DNA of 64,000 nt. Source: Calditrichota bacterium (GTDB lineage Bacteria; Electryoneota; RPQS01). The position numbers and the translations under genes were made by a program. The DNA lies in assembly GCA_020637445.1 (NCBI GenBank), contig JACJVZ010000004.1, positions 1 through 64,000 on the forward strand, given 5' to 3'. Below are positions 17,345 to 27,300 of this stretch, piece after piece. Below the pieces are notes generated by a model. That model did no database searches, had not been told where the DNA came from, and was given only the letters and a program-made list of their open reading frames with translations. The number at the start of each line of letters is the position of its first letter. Position 1 is the first letter of the stretch.

Positions 17345-17980
17345 ATGCCTAAGAACTACTTGAAACTAGCGGTTGCACTCACCGCGATTCTCATGGTGCT
17401 GACTTCCAGCACAAACACCGCACGTTGTGAAGATGGCAAAGCGGGCACGACACTCGAAAATCTGCAGGCCGCGTTCAACGGTGAAAGCAATGCACATACA
17501 AAATACTTGCTCTTTGCCACCAAAGCGGACGAAGAAGGGTACGGCAAAGTAGCAAGTCTTTTCCGTGCTGCTGCACACGCTGAAGAAATTCACGCGAACA
17601 ACCACGCCGAAGCGATCAAGAAACTCGGGGCAACACCAACCGCTGACATCGTGGCGCCGGAAGTAAAGACGACTAAAGAGAATCTTGAGGCAGCGATTGC
17701 CGGAGAGTCCTACGAACGCGACACGATGTATCCGGCATTCATCGCCGTCGCCCGAACTGACAACAACAAAGACGCGCTAAAATCATTTAACTACGCGAAA
17801 ACGGCCGAAGCGGAACACGCAAAACTCTATTCCGAAGCTCTGGCTGATCTGGAAAATTGGAAAGGCGATAATATTGATTTCTATGTCTGCGCGATTTGCG
17901 GCAATACCGTGAAGTCCGTAGGATTTGAGAAGTGCCCTGTCTGTTTTAATGGTGCGGACAAGTATGAAAAGGTGAGCTGA
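17345..17980 (+). CDS. Rubrerythrin with an export signal
   Basis: 211 residues. An N-terminal signal peptide (YLKLAVALTAILMVLTSS, cleavage near TARCED) precedes a ferritin-like four-helix domain with the diiron ligand pattern (LQAAFNGESNAHTKY; AAAHAEEIHANNH; ESYERDTMY; AKTAEAEHAKLY) and a C-terminal rubredoxin-type zinc/iron knuckle with CAIC and CPVC pairs. Rubrerythrins reduce hydrogen peroxide in anaerobes and are normally cytoplasmic. The secretory signal here predicts a periplasmic peroxidase, which would need an envelope electron donor. Likely controlled by the neighbouring sigma-54 activator. Confidence 0.93.
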   Translation: MPKNYLKLAVALTAILMVLTSSTNTARCEDGKAGTTLENLQAAFNGESNAHTKYLLFATKADEEGYGKVASLFRAAAHAEEIHANNHAEAIKKLGATPTADIVAPEVKTTKENLEAAIAGESYERDTMYPAFIAVARTDNNKDALKSFNYAKTAEAEHAKLYSEALADLENWKGDNIDFYVCAICGNTVKSVGFEKCPVCFNGADKYEKVS

Positions 17981-18068
17981 TATACGATGCGGCGTGGGCT
18001 GTCCAGCTTCCTCTCCCCGGGTTGGGCAGCCTCATGATTGATCATATTCCAAACTTATAGAAAAAAAC

Positions 18069-18632
18069 ATGCTCCCTCCTATTCCAGACTGGGATAGTCT
18101 CCACCCGCTGATCATCCATTTCCCTATAGCGCTTCTGATTACCTCGCCGTTACTTATTCTCGCTGGAATGATTTTGAAGAGGCAGCGGCATGGCTTGTAC
18201 GTCGCGGCATTTCTGTTGATGCTAATCGGAACGCTTTCCTCTTTTGTCGCAATTTCCACCGGCGAGGCCGCGGGAGAATTTGCCGACCGGAATGAAACGG
18301 TCAACATGGTCATTGAGAAACACGAAGAACTCGCCGAACTCACGCGCACGGTCTTCGCACTCTTAACTGTGATGTTCGCGGCCTTCATTTTCGGACCAAA
18401 GTTGTTTCGCAAAGAACTTTCGCCCGGCTTATCAACCGTTGTGACGCTCGCGTTTCTTTTGTTTTATGTTGGCGGAACAACAATTCTCGCGAACACAGCG
18501 CATCAAGGGGGTAGATTAGTTCACGAACTCGGAGTACGGGCGCTCATGCAACCGTCTGTAACGGAAATCCCCGCAAAACAACTATCAGACCCCGCCTCTT
18601 CGAGAATCACGGAGTTTTGCGGCAAGGACTGA
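18069..18632 (+). CDS. DUF2231 membrane protein
   Basis: 187 residues with the DUF2231 hallmark HPLIIHFPIALL near the N-terminus and about four transmembrane helices (22-42, 50-70, 98-120, 130-152). A TGEAAGEFADRNE segment sits between helices 2 and 3, and a second His-containing motif (NTAHQGGRLVHELGVRAL) lies near the end. Family members occur in respiratory or redox gene neighbourhoods and have conserved histidines that suggest haem or metal binding; the function is not established. Placement after the exported rubrerythrin suggests, as an inference, a membrane redox partner. Confidence 0.82.
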   Translation: MLPPIPDWDSLHPLIIHFPIALLITSPLLILAGMILKRQRHGLYVAAFLLMLIGTLSSFVAISTGEAAGEFADRNETVNMVIEKHEELAELTRTVFALLTVMFAAFIFGPKLFRKELSPGLSTVVTLAFLLFYVGGTTILANTAHQGGRLVHELGVRALMQPSVTEIPAKQLSDPASSRITEFCGKD

Positions 18633-18737
18633 CAGGACACGAGAATTTTGAAAAAGTGAACGGCAACTGTGCGCTTGCAACTATTGGTCAACCACAATCA
18701 CCATATATTTTGGGTCACAGACCCTCGGAGAACAGTG

Positions 18738-20282
18738 ATGAAAATGTCTTGTCGAGTGTTGGCAATGAGTTTGTTGATCTTTGTGGGTTACAGTCTCGCC
18801 GCACCCAGTCGCCCACTTCCAGAGCGCACAACACCGCCCGCGGTCGCCCTCGGCGCGAGCCGGGACAGCAGAACGACGCTCCCGTGGAGTGAGAACTTTG
18901 AATCCGGCGCCCCGGGGTGGACCTTCGACGGATTTTTCAACGTAATTCCGGATCCGCAGACCATCACGGTTATGCACCCCACGATTAATCCTAATTTAGT
19001 GACGCTGCCCGACGCCGGAACGCTTCCAGCGGCGCACGGTGGAATTCACTCTTTGTGGTACGGAGAGCAATCAACCGGTACCTTTGTCGGATCGGACTTC
19101 GACCAGAATCAACCGCCGCTTTCCGGCGGTACGTCAACAGTGCCCAATACCGGTTGGGCGATTACACCCGATCTTGATTTGACCACTTTGTCCGACGCCA
19201 ATCTAACTTTCTGGACGGTGTGGGAAGTTGAAGGTGTGGACGTTCCATGGTACGACGTCATGTATATTGAAGCTTCAACGGACGGTGGAGCAAATTGGAA
19301 TCCAGTCGGAAGCGGTCAGCTTAATCCCTTGGACGATGTCAATGCAAATCCAAACGTCGGGTACAGTTCGGGCGGTGTAGGTCTTCCTCCGGTATGGGTG
19401 CATCAGAGTTTTTCACTGGCGCCCTTTTGCGGCAACGTCTGCTGGATACGGTTCAGGTTCGACACGGTTGATCAACTTTATAATGGTTTCCGTGGGTGGT
19501 TCATTGATGATATTCTCGTAGAAGGAGCCGGCTCAAATTTAGGTCCGGTCATTACCGACGTCTCCCCCGGTGCAGGTCAAATTGGAGATCTCATTTTCGT
19601 ATACGGAGAAAATTTCGTGAGTGGCGCGGAAATCTCGTGCGGCGGTATTGTGGCGACTTCTGCTGTGCTGTCAAGTTCGTCTGCCCATTTTATAGTACCC
19701 GATCTTCCTGACGGCGTTTACGATGTTATGTTGACCAACCCGGACGGGCAATTTGACGTTTGCTCGGAGTGCTTCGAAATCACTGAAGTCGGCGGGCCGA
19801 CCATTTCGTTCTTGGCGCCGGATTGGGCATATCCGGGGATTCCAACTCCTGTTACAATCGAAGGACAGAACTTCGATCCCGGTGCAACCGTGACTATTGG
19901 GGGACTCATTCCCACCGATCTTGTCATCGAAACAGCCGAAAGGATCACATGTGTCACGCCAGGAACGCTGGGGATCGGTTTTCACGCGGTCAGAGTGACA
20001 AATCCGGATGGACAGTATGATCAGTGCACCGGTTGTTTTCAAGTGAAGATTCCGGCGTCTCCTACCGATCTTGTCGTCCATGCCAGCGCAAACGATATCG
20101 TCTTAAACTGGCAGCCGTCACCGGAGGCTGGCGCGGAGTATCGAATCTACAGAGACAGTTCGCCTGACGGACTCTTCACAAACATGGTTGGAGATGTCAA
20201 CGCTACGACGTTCACAGACCACAATGTGCTGAACGAAGCAGCTCAGTCGTATTTCTACATCGTGCGCGCCTACATTCCGTAA
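18738..20282 (+). CDS. Secreted IPT/TIG-domain protein with FN3-like C-terminus
   Basis: 514 residues from the ATG at 18738 (GGAG upstream), which starts a signal peptide (CRVLAMSLLIFVGYSLAAP). Residues about 50-260 form a MAM/LamG-like or choice-of-anchor module (LPWSENFESGAPGWTFDGF ... WFIDDILVEG). Two IPT/TIG Ig-like repeats follow (about 270-360 and 362-445), each ending NPDGQ-(F/Y)D-C-x2-C. A fibronectin-III-like module (DIVLNWQPSPEAGAEYRIYR) ends at the C-terminus in YFYIVRAYIP. Predicted surface or extracellular protein with no visible enzyme motif. The C-terminal module recurs in several neighbours. Confidence 0.78.
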   Translation: MKMSCRVLAMSLLIFVGYSLAAPSRPLPERTTPPAVALGASRDSRTTLPWSENFESGAPGWTFDGFFNVIPDPQTITVMHPTINPNLVTLPDAGTLPAAHGGIHSLWYGEQSTGTFVGSDFDQNQPPLSGGTSTVPNTGWAITPDLDLTTLSDANLTFWTVWEVEGVDVPWYDVMYIEASTDGGANWNPVGSGQLNPLDDVNANPNVGYSSGGVGLPPVWVHQSFSLAPFCGNVCWIRFRFDTVDQLYNGFRGWFIDDILVEGAGSNLGPVITDVSPGAGQIGDLIFVYGENFVSGAEISCGGIVATSAVLSSSSAHFIVPDLPDGVYDVMLTNPDGQFDVCSECFEITEVGGPTISFLAPDWAYPGIPTPVTIEGQNFDPGATVTIGGLIPTDLVIETAERITCVTPGTLGIGFHAVRVTNPDGQYDQCTGCFQVKIPASPTDLVVHASANDIVLNWQPSPEAGAEYRIYRDSSPDGLFTNMVGDVNATTFTDHNVLNEAAQSYFYIVRAYIP

Positions 20283-20409
20283 TTTGCCTAATAAGACATC
20301 AGCACAAGAATTTCTTGGACACGAAGCGACACACTTCGTGCAGCGACTGCCTGCGGTTTTCCCGTGGGCATTCGTTAGTTTCGAAACAAGCCATAGAAGC
20401 AGGTGAAGT

Positions 20410-23400
20410 ATGAATCATCGTGAAAAAAGTGTGGCGGCAGCCGGCCTGCCGCGGGTTAGCTGCGATACGAATCGCATTGCATGGCCGGGCGCGCCAAGCC
20501 GGATACTGCGCCTGCTCAGTGTGTCGTTGCTGCTTCTGGCTCTGTCTGCATCTGCATCCGCCTCAGTCATTTTTAGCCAGCCTCATGACGGTTCAGCCAC
20601 ACTTCACCAATCTTCACGATGGGATCCGGACGGAAGCGATTGGGATCAACTCATATGGGATAGATTCTCGCTCGCGACAAGCGAGGCCGTCACTGCAGTC
20701 AATTGGCGTGGCGGCGGCGGAGTGGCATCTATTGTAGGGTTTGATGTTGCCATCTACGCATCGTTAGCTGGCGGGTCGCAGCCGGACCTTGGGTATCTCT
20801 ATCCCGGACCGCTTGTTTCTTACAATGTGAACGGAACGGCCGGCCAAACGTACGTCGGCACGTTTGGCGGAGTGGCAATGTACGATTATCATTACACACT
20901 CCCTTCGCCATTTCAGGCGAGCGCGGGAGCTTACTACTGGATCTACATCGTCGCGCGTCAGAGTGTTCTTCCCACTTGGGGATTTGCAAACGGCGGCACT
21001 GGAACGCATTTTCGATCTATTGCGCTTGGTGGGGACAATTACTACCAAACGGTCACAGGTGATGTCGCATTCTCACTTGAAAAGTCGGATGCACCGACTG
21101 TGAACATTGCCGCTTCCGCAAACCCGGTTAGTTGGGGCACCGTTCAAGGCGCCGGATCTTATCCGGTGGGAAGTACGGCGTCCCTGACTGCTGTGCCGGC
21201 AGCGGGCTACGGTTTTGTCAACTGGACGGAAAACGGAAATGTCGTGAGTAATAACCCGACGTACAATTTCACGGCAACCGTGAATCGAACGTTGGTGGCA
21301 AACTTCACGGTGGCGTACGCGGTTACGACGTCGTCGCAACCTCAGGCCGGCGGTACGACGTCCGGTGATGGCACTTATAATGAAGGACAGTCCGTCACAG
21401 TAGATGCGGTCGCCAGCTCGGGCTATGTGTTTTCGATGTGGCTGGACGGCGGCAACCCCGTCAGCAATTCGAGTAGCTATACCTTCCAAGTAACTCATAC
21501 AAGCTATCTCACCGCGGTATTCGAGCAGCTGGCTACAACTGCACTCTTTGATTTCGACACCGGATTTCCCGCTGTGGCTCCCGGACAAACGATGCCTGCG
21601 ACACAACTAAGCTCAGGACTAACGGCAAGTTTCACTCCTCTCGGACTCGGTGCTTGGTCGATACAGAACAGTTTTCTATACGGATGGGTTCCCAATAATT
21701 TCTCGGGCAACTTCTTGTATCCTTCAAGTCCGTACGGCAGCTTGCAAATCTCCTTTGACGTACCCTTAAGCAGCCTTGGAATTCAGTTTGTAACGGCGGA
21801 AAACATGGCGGACTTCGACATTGCGTCACTGGTGAGAATTACGGGATATTCTGGAAGCACATCCAATCCACCGGTCGGCAGTGCAAGTGATCGTGGTGCG
21901 TGGATCACTGGCGCATATCCGGAGGGCGGTGTCACGTTCGCTTCCGCAACCCCGTTTGACATAGTCGTCATTGATATTCCGCCCGGCCAAGGTTATCCGA
22001 TAAGTAATCTTCTTTGGATCGACAATATCATTGCGCAGCGAGTCGCACCGCAAAATATTAACATAAGCGCCGTCGTCTCTCCGCCTGAAGGCGGGGTTGT
22101 AACAGGAACCGGTTCATACGAATTCGGCTCGCGCGTTACCCTGACTGCGTCGCCCAATCCTGGCTATTCATTCGCAGGCTGGACGGAAGGTGATATTACA
22201 GTGTCGACGGACGCGCTCTACGAGTTCTTTGCGAACGTAGATCGGAACTTGATAGCCAATTTTGCTCAGGGCGTAACCTTAACGACAATGGTTGAACCTG
22301 CGGGTGCAGGCACCGCTTTTGGAGACGGTTCTTATCCCCTTGACACTTGGGCGTCAATTTGGGCCGAGCCGAACGCCGGCTACGTCTTCAAAGAATGGGA
22401 TCAAAACGGAGCGCCGTACAGCACTTGGCAAAGCGACGCAGTCTACATGGATTCGAACCGGGTGCTAACCGCTTTGTTTGCGCAAGCCGTCTCGATTCAA
22501 CTGGCGGTAGGAAGTGGTACGGGCTCAGTCTTCGGCGATGGAGAATATGCGATCGGCCAACCTGTTGAACTCCGTGCCGTTCCTGTAACAGGTATGGCGT
22601 TTGTCAAATGGATGGAAGGCGGCGTTACTCAAAGCACTTCGCCAAACTATCCATTTGTTGCAGCGGTTTCGCGCACATTGTCCGCCGTGTTTGCACCGGA
22701 TACATTATCGGCAACTTTTGATTTTGACACCGGACTGCCCTTGCTCAACAGCAATGATCAGACTCCGTTTAGTCAGTCGTCAGAAGGCTGGCAAGCGGAG
22801 TTCTTGGCTTCGTCTGGTTTATTCAGCGTGCAATCCGAAGCCAGCCTTGGCTGGCCGCTGTCTCGTGTGTCCGGTCACTTCCTGTTCCCGGTAGCCGGGC
22901 CTTCCGGGTTCGATGTGGTCTTTGACAGACCGGTAGACAACGTCTGGCTGTCATTCGCGACCTTTGATTTCCAGTTGCTGATTACGCCGAGTGTTGTGCA
23001 GCTCACCGCGTGGAGTGACACAGCGGGAACGACTCTCGCCGGTCAAACAACGGCCGTCGGTACAATCAAAGTTACGGACATAATACCTACTGGAACACTG
23101 GGACTCACTGCAAACGGCATACAAAGAATCCGTGTGGAAATGCCCGCCCAACCGAGCGGCGTTACGGATTTTGTGATTGACAACATCACTGTTCGGGAAA
23201 CTCCGAATCTTGTGATTTCGTACGACTCAAGTACAAATCCGAACGACGTTATTCTGCATTGGATCGCTCCTACCGCCGGATATGCGCTTGAGAAGTCAAT
23301 TGATCCCCTCGGTATGAACTGGTCGTTGGTTCTTGATCCCGTCGTGATAGTAGGTGCTGAATATCAGGTAGTTGTTCCGATGTCCGAAGACCAAGCTACA

Positions 23401-23421
23401 TTCAGGCTGTCCCTGCCGTAG
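20410..23421 (+). CDS. Large secreted protein with InlB-type repeats
   Basis: 1003 residues. The signal peptide follows a longer basic N-region (RLLSVSLLLLALSASASA). Five divergent InlB B-repeat/bacterial Ig-like units start near bases 21100, 21320, 22060, 22280 and 22497; each has a GxGxY-x(n)-G pattern, then AGYxFxxW and a NRTLxANF-like end. Two copies of a separate domain starting FDFDTG (about 377-555 and 770-930) alternate with them. The end is a degenerate FN3-like strand set. It starts at ATG 20410 after AGGTGAAGT. Probable adhesin or surface-layer protein; the partner is unknown. Confidence 0.8.
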   Translation: MNHREKSVAAAGLPRVSCDTNRIAWPGAPSRILRLLSVSLLLLALSASASASVIFSQPHDGSATLHQSSRWDPDGSDWDQLIWDRFSLATSEAVTAVNWRGGGGVASIVGFDVAIYASLAGGSQPDLGYLYPGPLVSYNVNGTAGQTYVGTFGGVAMYDYHYTLPSPFQASAGAYYWIYIVARQSVLPTWGFANGGTGTHFRSIALGGDNYYQTVTGDVAFSLEKSDAPTVNIAASANPVSWGTVQGAGSYPVGSTASLTAVPAAGYGFVNWTENGNVVSNNPTYNFTATVNRTLVANFTVAYAVTTSSQPQAGGTTSGDGTYNEGQSVTVDAVASSGYVFSMWLDGGNPVSNSSSYTFQVTHTSYLTAVFEQLATTALFDFDTGFPAVAPGQTMPATQLSSGLTASFTPLGLGAWSIQNSFLYGWVPNNFSGNFLYPSSPYGSLQISFDVPLSSLGIQFVTAENMADFDIASLVRITGYSGSTSNPPVGSASDRGAWITGAYPEGGVTFASATPFDIVVIDIPPGQGYPISNLLWIDNIIAQRVAPQNINISAVVSPPEGGVVTGTGSYEFGSRVTLTASPNPGYSFAGWTEGDITVSTDALYEFFANVDRNLIANFAQGVTLTTMVEPAGAGTAFGDGSYPLDTWASIWAEPNAGYVFKEWDQNGAPYSTWQSDAVYMDSNRVLTALFAQAVSIQLAVGSGTGSVFGDGEYAIGQPVELRAVPVTGMAFVKWMEGGVTQSTSPNYPFVAAVSRTLSAVFAPDTLSATFDFDTGLPLLNSNDQTPFSQSSEGWQAEFLASSGLFSVQSEASLGWPLSRVSGHFLFPVAGPSGFDVVFDRPVDNVWLSFATFDFQLLITPSVVQLTAWSDTAGTTLAGQTTAVGTIKVTDIIPTGTLGLTANGIQRIRVEMPAQPSGVTDFVIDNITVRETPNLVISYDSSTNPNDVILHWIAPTAGYALEKSIDPLGMNWSLVLDPVVIVGAEYQVVVPMSEDQATFRLSLP

Positions 23422-24370
23422 TCTTTACAAGCACTTCTCAACTTCTTTGTGATCTATAGCAACAATTCACCGAAATCTCGGGTGGACTTTTGACCGGGCT
23501 GCAGCGGAGTTCGAAACTTAGGTCACATCATTGGCCGTCACCTGGTGTCGTTTGGTGGCGCTTGCGTGACACTGAGGGGGCAAGCCAAAAGATGATGCAG
23601 CCGACTTAAGACTCGTACTACTGGCGAAGTCTGTTTGAAGATCAATTTGGCCATTTGGCGCGTGAAGAAGGTGTGCTAGAAATGTGCTAAGTCACCGCGA
23701 GCCTCGGTGACAAATATTGAACTTACGTAGAAAGTCTAAAGGAAGACAGCCCCTTTTAAGGGGCTGTTTCTTTTTCTGTTAGAAGACTCATCAAAAATCG
23801 GACTCTTAATTCGATTGCAGACATTTCATGACAAATCATAAGTGACATTCCGGAAACATCCTAGGGACATTAGGAAGATATGGTGAGTGACATTCGAGGA
23901 TACCAACGAGTGGCCACTTGCCTTGGGACAAGTTGGGAACAATGAACTCCAGTTAAACCGAGATTTTGGTCTGAGCAGTGCTTGTCGGACTGCATGACCT
24001 GTCAGACAACTCTTCTCGATGTAGCGAAGCGCACTCGCGTACCTGAAATCCGTTATATCCCCAAAATACAGGCTGTCACAACTGGGTCAGGTTTATCTGA
24101 TTTGCCTCGCAATGTTCGCAAATTGAAATGTGGATAAAATTTGGCATGTTCTAAGGGTATCATTTTATAAACAATAGCATTTCTATTTTATTTGTTTTTT
24201 TCATCGCTTTTTATTGCACATCGATGCGAATGAAGCTAATATGTGTGGATCCTGGGTTTCTGACGGCAACTAAGAAAATTCTTGTTTAAGGCTTGCCGTT
24301 AGATCTGAGAGCATATTTTACGTTCAGAAAACAAGAATTATTCAAATACTACTTAGTTGAGCCAGCACTT
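23422..24370. other. Long intergenic region with two hairpins and an AT-rich leader
   Basis: No gene is supported here. GTCACCG/CGGTGAC (23691-23711) forms a clean hairpin and is followed by the terminator at 23746-23777, more than 300 bases after the nearest stop, so a small RNA ending there is possible. Bases 24130-24230 are very AT-rich with T runs and probably hold the promoter of the metalloprotease gene. Confidence 0.4.
23746..23777 (+). terminator. Intrinsic terminator
   Basis: ACAGCCCCTT (23746-23755) pairs perfectly with AAGGGGCTGT (23758-23767) and is followed by TTCTTTTT. It lies 325 bases after the nearest upstream stop codon. Confidence 0.85.
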
Positions 24371-27300
24371 ATGAAACTAATGAAGATCCTGACAATTGGG
24401 CTGCTGATAACCATCGCAGTCGGATCGACCGCCTTTGCGGCCAAGCCTAAGCCGACGAATTCATTGTCAACGCCTCCGACATTCTGTGACGACCCCGGTA
24501 ACTGGAAGATTGAATACAATCGCGTTGTCAACACACTTGACGGTCGGATACAGTGCGTATCAGACTTAGACGAAGGGCCATTTCAAGGTACTCCAGAAGA
24601 CGCCGCATGGACATTTCTCCGACTTCATCAAGATTGGCTTTTGCTGGATCCGGATGCAACACTAAAGGTTGAAAGAACCGTCGAATCTCCGGACGGCTAC
24701 CATGTGACATTTGTACGCGTGATAAACGGCGTTCCGGTTTATCCCGGTGATGCTGTCGTAACCATGACCAAAAACAATATCGTTCGGTTCTATTTTTCGA
24801 GTCTGTTCACTTTCAAAGATAATCCCTCAACAACTGCATCCGTGAGCGCAGATCAAGCAGTCCGAATTGCAATGGACTATTTGAACCCGAAGGTGGAGCC
24901 GAGAGATAGTGTTCAAGTAGAATTTGTTATCTGGGCTGGTGACAACCGGGATTTTGTTCCGGCTTGGCGGGTTAGGCAATTCGTTGAAGACCCGATGGGC
25001 GACTGGGAGCTTCTCGTTGACGCGAATACGACGGCTATCCGCCGCGTAGCAGATCGCGCCTGTTATACCGATGGACACGGTTATACCTACGTCCCGGATC
25101 CGCTGACTTCAGCAAGTGCAAACTATGGAGACGCAGGATTTGTTGACGGCAGCGACGCCAATACGACCCAGCTGCAAGGTCAACGCTCTTATCAGACGTT
25201 AAGAGATCTTACTTTCTCCGGCGGGGTTTACCGCCTGCAAGGACCTTATTGCACGTTGATCGATTTTGAAAGTCCAACCAGCACGCCCGTAACGAATGTA
25301 AATCCTGATAACTTCATATATACACGTGATGCACAGGGATTCGAGGACGTGAACGTGTACTACCACATTGACGCAAGTCAACGTTGGATACAGAGCTTGG
25401 GATTCAATAATATTCAGAATTTGTCGATAGGATGCGATCCCCATGGTTTGAACGGCGACGATAATTCGCACTACATCCCCTCAACCAACCGACTTGCGTG
25501 GGGCGAGGGCGGCGTTGATGACGCCGAAGACGCTGATGTCATTTGGCACGAATACGGACATGCGATTCAGTCTGGCTCCGTTCCCGGTTGGGGCGGCGGC
25601 GACGAGGGGTCAATGGGCGAAGGGTTCGGCGATTACTGGGCCGCGTCATATTCGCATGCGCTCTACAACTTCCACGACACGTGGGTGTTCAATTGGGACG
25701 GCCATAACACATTCTGGAATGGCCGAATCTTAAATGCAAATTACCACTATCCTGAGAACAACAATGGTGGAGTTCACAACGCAGGTCAGATTTGGAGTCA
25801 GGCCTGTTATGACGCGATGCTTCTTACCAGTCGCATCACAATGGATAGGATCGTACTCGGACATCATTTCCTACTCGGCACCAGCGCGACGATGCCGACG
25901 GCCGCGCAAGCGCTTATGACCTACGACGGAATGTCCAACGGTGGCTGGAACCGCTGGGCAATCTCGGATGCCTGCGTTCCCCGCGGTCTGCTGACTCGCC
26001 CCTCAAATGACACATGCCCGGGAACAACTATTACAAGTCTTCCCTACACGACCACGGGCTCAACCGCGAACGCCGATCACAACTATTCGAACTGTTTGAA
26101 CAACTTGTCGCCTGATGTTATCTACACGATTTCATCGTCGGCCTTGCCCTGTGACGCAAGCGTAACTGTTTCCTTGTGCGGATCGGGTTATGACACAGGA
26201 TTGAGTGTCTACACAGGAGGTTCTTGTCCGGGAACTACGCAAGTTGCGTGCAATGATGACGGGACATGCGCGACAAGCGTACACAGTCAGGTGACTTTCA
26301 ATGCTAATCGCAATACAACCTATTATGTCATTGTCCACGGCTACGGCAATTACTCCGGATCTTACTCGCTGAGTGTGTCAAAGATCAATCTTGTGCCGTC
26401 AAATGACACGTGCCCGGGAACAGCGATTACGTCTTTGCCCTATTCAGATACGGGCAGCACGACCTGCGCCACGAATAATTTCGATGTAGCTTGCGTTTCT
26501 GGTGACCCAGCAGACGTGTTTTACAATATGACGCTGAGCAGTTGCCAGACCGTGACCGTTTCACTGTGCGGATCGAGCTACGACACGGGTCTGGAAATTC
26601 GCGCCGGCGGAACTTGCCCCGGAAGCACCCAGGTTGTTTGCAACGACGACAATTACTGCGGTTCGAGTATTGTATTTCAAAGTACCGCGTCTTTTGTCGC
26701 TCAAGCCGGAGTAACGTATTACATTATCATTGACGGTTACTCGACGTTCACAGGAAACTATGTCCTGAATGTTACGGGTGTGCCGTTCGCCCCCGAAAAC
26801 GACACTTGCCCGGGAACAACTATAGCATCTTTGCCCTACTCGGATACTGGAAGCACAACCTGCGCCACAAATGATTTCAACGTAGATTGCGTTTCGGGTG
26901 ACCCTGCAGACGTATTCTACAATATGACATTGAGCACTTGTCAGACAGTTACGATATCGTTGTGCGGATCGAGCTACGACACGGGACTGGAGATTCGCGC
27001 TGGCGGGCCATGTCCTGGATCGACACAGGTGATATGCAATGATGATTACAGTTGTAACTCAAGTCCTACGCTTCAGAGCACCGCGACATTTATAGCTCAA
27101 GCTGGCGTGACTTATTACATTATCGTAGACGGCTATTCCACCTTCACAGGCGCATACGTCCTCAATGCGACCGGGATCCCCTATGTTTCACCGAACGATG
27201 TTTGCCCGGGAACGGTTGTTACGTCGCTTCCCTATTTTGATACGGGAAACACGCGTTGTGCTAGTGACGACTATCATTTCAGTTGTCAAAGCGAGGGGAA

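Noticed and set aside
20320..20340. CACGAAG/CTTCGTG hairpin after the IPT/TIG gene as a terminator
   Set aside because: The stem is good but no T-tract follows.
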